A stretch of DNA of 64,000 nt from Elgaria multicarinata webbii (lineage: Eukaryota > Chordata > Lepidosauria > Squamata > Anguidae), in the NCBI RefSeq assembly GCF_023053635.1, contig NC_086172.1, positions 92,656,181-92,720,180 on the forward strand. Reading direction: 5' to 3'. Positions 61,535 to 64,000 of this stretch are shown here, piece by piece. Every line of letters starts with the position of its first letter. The first letter of the stretch is position 1. The notes beneath the pieces are model-generated. The model saw only the letters and a list, made by a program, of their open reading frames with translations. It was not told the DNA's origin and did no database searches. The translations under genes were made by a program, and so were the position numbers.

Positions 61535-61700
61535 TTCTTTGATTGTAAGACGCCATCGATTGTAAGACACACACTAATTTCAGTACCACCAACAGGAAAA
61601 AAAAAACCCTAAGACACACCTGCGATTCTAAGACGCACCCCATTTTTAGAGATGTTTATATGGGGGGGAAAGTGTGTCTTAGAATCAAAGAAATAGGGTA
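61535..61700. mobile_element. Palindromic MITE
   Basis: Inverted ends TATTTCTTTGATTGTAAGAC and (inverted) TATTTCTTTGATTCTAAGAC, with further TAAGACACAC units inside. Confidence 0.75.
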
Positions 61701-61754
61701 GTCAATGGAACTTTGTCACATTCTATCACCTACCAGGCTACTTCATAAGCCTCT

Positions 61755-62005
61755 TATGAAGTGTGATGTAATGGTTAGAGCATTGGACACTAAATCACTG
61801 CAAACTCAGGAGATCCATATTCTAGTCCCCACTTGGCTATGAAGGTCCCTGGGTGACTTTGGGCCAGTCACTGATTCTTAACCTAACCTACGTCGTAGGG
61901 CTGCTGTGATGATAAAAAAGTAGAAAGGAGAATCATGTAAGCCAGTTTGGGTTCCTTGAAGGAAAAAAGTGGGATATAAATGTAATAAATAAAATCAATA
62001 AAATC
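61755..62005 (+). mobile_element. Sauria SINE, nearly full length
   Basis: tRNA-like head (GTGATGTAATGGTTAGAGCA), box B-like arm around TATTCTAGTCCCCACTTGGC, a GGGTGACTTTGGGCCAGTCA body and a LINE-derived tail ending GGGATATAAATGTAATAAAT. It is the best copy in the window. Confidence 0.85.
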
Positions 62006-62799
62006 TCCAAAGGCAAAAGAATCCAACTTCCACCCTTAAACATAACATGCACTGAATCTATTAACAACTGTTTCTCTATACCATTCACACATCCAAACTG
62101 TCACTAATAGAACGTATTATTTTGCAAGTTATTCAGGAATGGGCCCTGGAAAATGCAGGGCTCACCCAAAATTACAGTATATAAATCAAAAGACATCAGG
62201 GAAAATAAAATGTCAGTAGCAAAGGGAAGGAACACAGATAAATGTCAGTAAGAAAAGGAATACATAAGAAAACAGTAACTTAGCATCAGTTTATGAGTGT
62301 CTGTGCAAAAAATACTGAACTATTATTTTCCATGCATATTACTAACATTATTTATAGGAATGTATTATCTTGAATTAGATAAAACTAATATTGAAAATTG
62401 AAAAAAAGCAGGACATAAATGCAATTAATTAATTAATTTCAGGTATCATTAAAATGTACCATAATGTAAATGATGTATGGGACCGACTGATTCACTCATT
62501 CAGGGGAAGGTATCAAAATTGTTAGGATACTTCCACATGACCTAGAAACTAGATATTTGGTACCTTCATAATCCAAGGCATACCAAGACCTAATTTGCTT
62601 CCAGACAAGCCTTTTATCACAGCATTGCTTGCCTCATTCACAAAATGTCATGGGAGGGGTCTAGACATTATCATCGCTCATTCCTAACTCTGAAGGGGCC
62701 CACCACTTCTTCCATCTTCTTTTTTACCATGGAAAATCCATTAAGAAAGAAAAGATGGATTAGGTACACAATGCCTAGGACCCTTCTAGAAGCACCCCT

Positions 62800-62865
62800 A
62801 AATGTGAACCGCCCAGAGAGCTCCAGCTATTGGGTGGTATAGAAATGAAATAAATAAATAAATTT
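62800..62865 (+). mobile_element. L2-like LINE 3' tail fragment
   Basis: GTGAACCGCCCAGAGAGCTC, GGGTGGTATAGAAATGAAAT, then an AAATAAAT run. Confidence 0.7.
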
Positions 62866-63169
62866 ATACATTTCTCCCTCAAAACAATGGACTGAATATA
62901 CCCCCACTTCTTATGAGTTAGAAACCTGAAATTTGGCACATTATTATTTATGTATGTATCTATTATTATTAATTATTATTATTCTATTACAATTAGTAAT
63001 TTTACATACATATTTCACTGTATGTATAATGCACATGTACATAATCAATTACCACTACATGGCCAGAATATGACATTATTTCTTTCCCTCCATGTTCCAA
63101 CATTGTGCAGTTTAATATGACTCTACAAGAGGTTGGTTCAGCATTATGAAGAATGGGTTTACATAAGGA

Positions 63170-63420
63170 AACATCTTAGACAGATTTTACAAACTGATAA
63201 AGGGTAAGACTACTAGTCCTGATCTCTGTAGGCTACCTCCAACATCAGAGGCTGTATGCCTATGCACACCAGTTGGTGGGGAACATGAGCAGGGTGGTGC
63301 TTTTGCACTCCTGACCTGCTTGTGGGTTTCCCGTTGACAGCTGTTTGGCTACCGTGTTACCAGAATGCTGGACTAGATGGAACTTTGATCTGATCCAGCA
63401 GGGCTCTTCTTATGGAGAAG
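63170..63420 (+). mobile_element. CR1-type fragment (second subfamily)
   Basis: It matches the reverse of 33681 onward: GGCTGTATGCCTATGCACAC, then TGATCCAGCAGGGCTCTTCT at the end. Confidence 0.7.
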
Positions 63421-63624
63421 AGGGCATTTTTAAAGCAGTGGGAGCCTGGTTCAATAGCAAAACAGCAAAGGCATGACAGACTGTCAAAAGAAAGGGAATG
63501 GATCCCCTCCATCATAAGACTGAGGCCAGGGCAGTGGGTAACAAAGGAGTCATCCTGATGGAATACTTAGGGTTGTCTGTGCAGAATTGTCTGTGAAAAT
63601 AGTGGCAATTAAATAACTACTTGT

Positions 63625-63885
63625 ATAGCAAAACTGAAGTACTTTGGCCACATAATGAGAAGACAGGATACCCTGGAGAAGAGGCTGATGCTAGGGAAAG
63701 TGGAAGGCAAAAGGAAGAGGGGCCGACCAAGGGCAAGATGGATGGATGATATTCTGGAGGTGACAGACTTGACCTTGGGGAAGCTGGGGGTGGCGACAGC
63801 CGACAGAAAGCTCTGGCGTGGGCTGGTTCATGAAGACACAAAGAGTTGCAAACGACTGAACGAATAAACAACAACATAGCAAAAG
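63625..63885 (+). mobile_element. BovB (RTE) LINE 3' end
   Basis: A 70-codon plus-strand frame reads RRQDTLEKRLMLGKVEGKRK, then RGRPRARWMDDILEVTDLTL, the C-terminus typical of RTE/BovB ORF2 and derived SINE tails. The end AGTTGCAAACGACTGAACGA then AACAACAACA is the BovB 3' terminus. 5'-truncated. Confidence 0.75.
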
Positions 63886-64000
63886 ACTTCAGCAGACAAA
63901 GTTTGTATTAGGAAAAATTTACATTTAGCCACAGCTCCCCAGGACTTAAGCCAGAACCCATTTTCATTGCAAGGATAGGAATAATCCCAGACCATGGAAA

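Larger units (their letters stand above)
58622..64000. other. Right end: upstream or intron 1 of the ferritin-like gene
   Basis: It holds palindromic elements (59174, 60104, 61535), SINEs, LINE ends and a BovB tail, listed separately. Exon 1 of the ferritin-like gene should be here or beyond the window; only a weak 45-bp candidate (61281-61325) was seen. About 60500-60720 is repeat-free, CpG-retaining sequence of unknown role. About 62010-62800 and 62870-63160 are A+T-rich with nothing assignable. Confidence 0.6.

Noticed and set aside
61755-61830. tRNA-like sequence
   Set aside because: It is the head of a Sauria SINE; no complete cloverleaf with intact arms can be drawn.
63617-63877. Minus-strand 86-codon frame at the right edge
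   Set aside because: It is the antisense of the BovB ORF2 end.

Overview
The window reads as nuclear DNA of a squamate reptile (lizard or snake). It holds two recognisable sauropsid-type genes in conserved vertebrate synteny, both on the minus strand. Around them are repeats typical of squamates: CR1 and L2-like LINE 3' ends, a BovB (RTE) 3' end, Sauria-type tRNA SINEs, many short palindromic non-autonomous DNA transposons, and long CA, CT and GA microsatellites. No bacterial-style operon, CRISPR array, or LTR or retroviral element was seen.

Layout from left to right. 1-10218 is the 5' part of KCNC1 (Kv3.1) intron 1, cut by the window edge; it is repeats and unassigned sequence. 10219-10788 is KCNC1 coding exon 1 (T1 tetramerisation domain), with a CpG-rich probable promoter at about 11750-12700. 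About 12700-42900 is the KCNC1-MYOD1 intergenic region, which is rich in mobile elements; the best preserved are a 720-bp GC-rich palindromic element at 19418, a 315-bp hAT-like palindrome at 30279 and a CR1 3' end at 41048. 42905-49200 is MYOD1: three exons, 3' UTR, TATA-type promoter and CpG island. They assemble to a 294-residue MyoD close to the bird protein. From about 49500 rightward lies the MYOD1 upstream region. It contains two exons (58475-58621 and 55396-55893) of a divergent ferritin gene. A 745-bp hAT element with a perfect 8-bp target duplication lies in its intron. The right edge carries a BovB LINE tail.

How the genes relate. KCNC1 and MYOD1 sit head-to-tail as in other vertebrates but do not act in one pathway: one is a fast delayed-rectifier potassium channel of neurons, the other the master myogenic bHLH factor. 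The ferritin-like gene is the most unusual item. Its exon 2 has exactly the canonical ferritin length and its exons 3 and 4 are fused. It has lost three ferroxidase ligands (H65, E107, Q141) and the three-fold channel residues (H118, D131, E134), and it carries a C-terminal tail of about 70 residues containing cysteines. Its first exon was not found with confidence.
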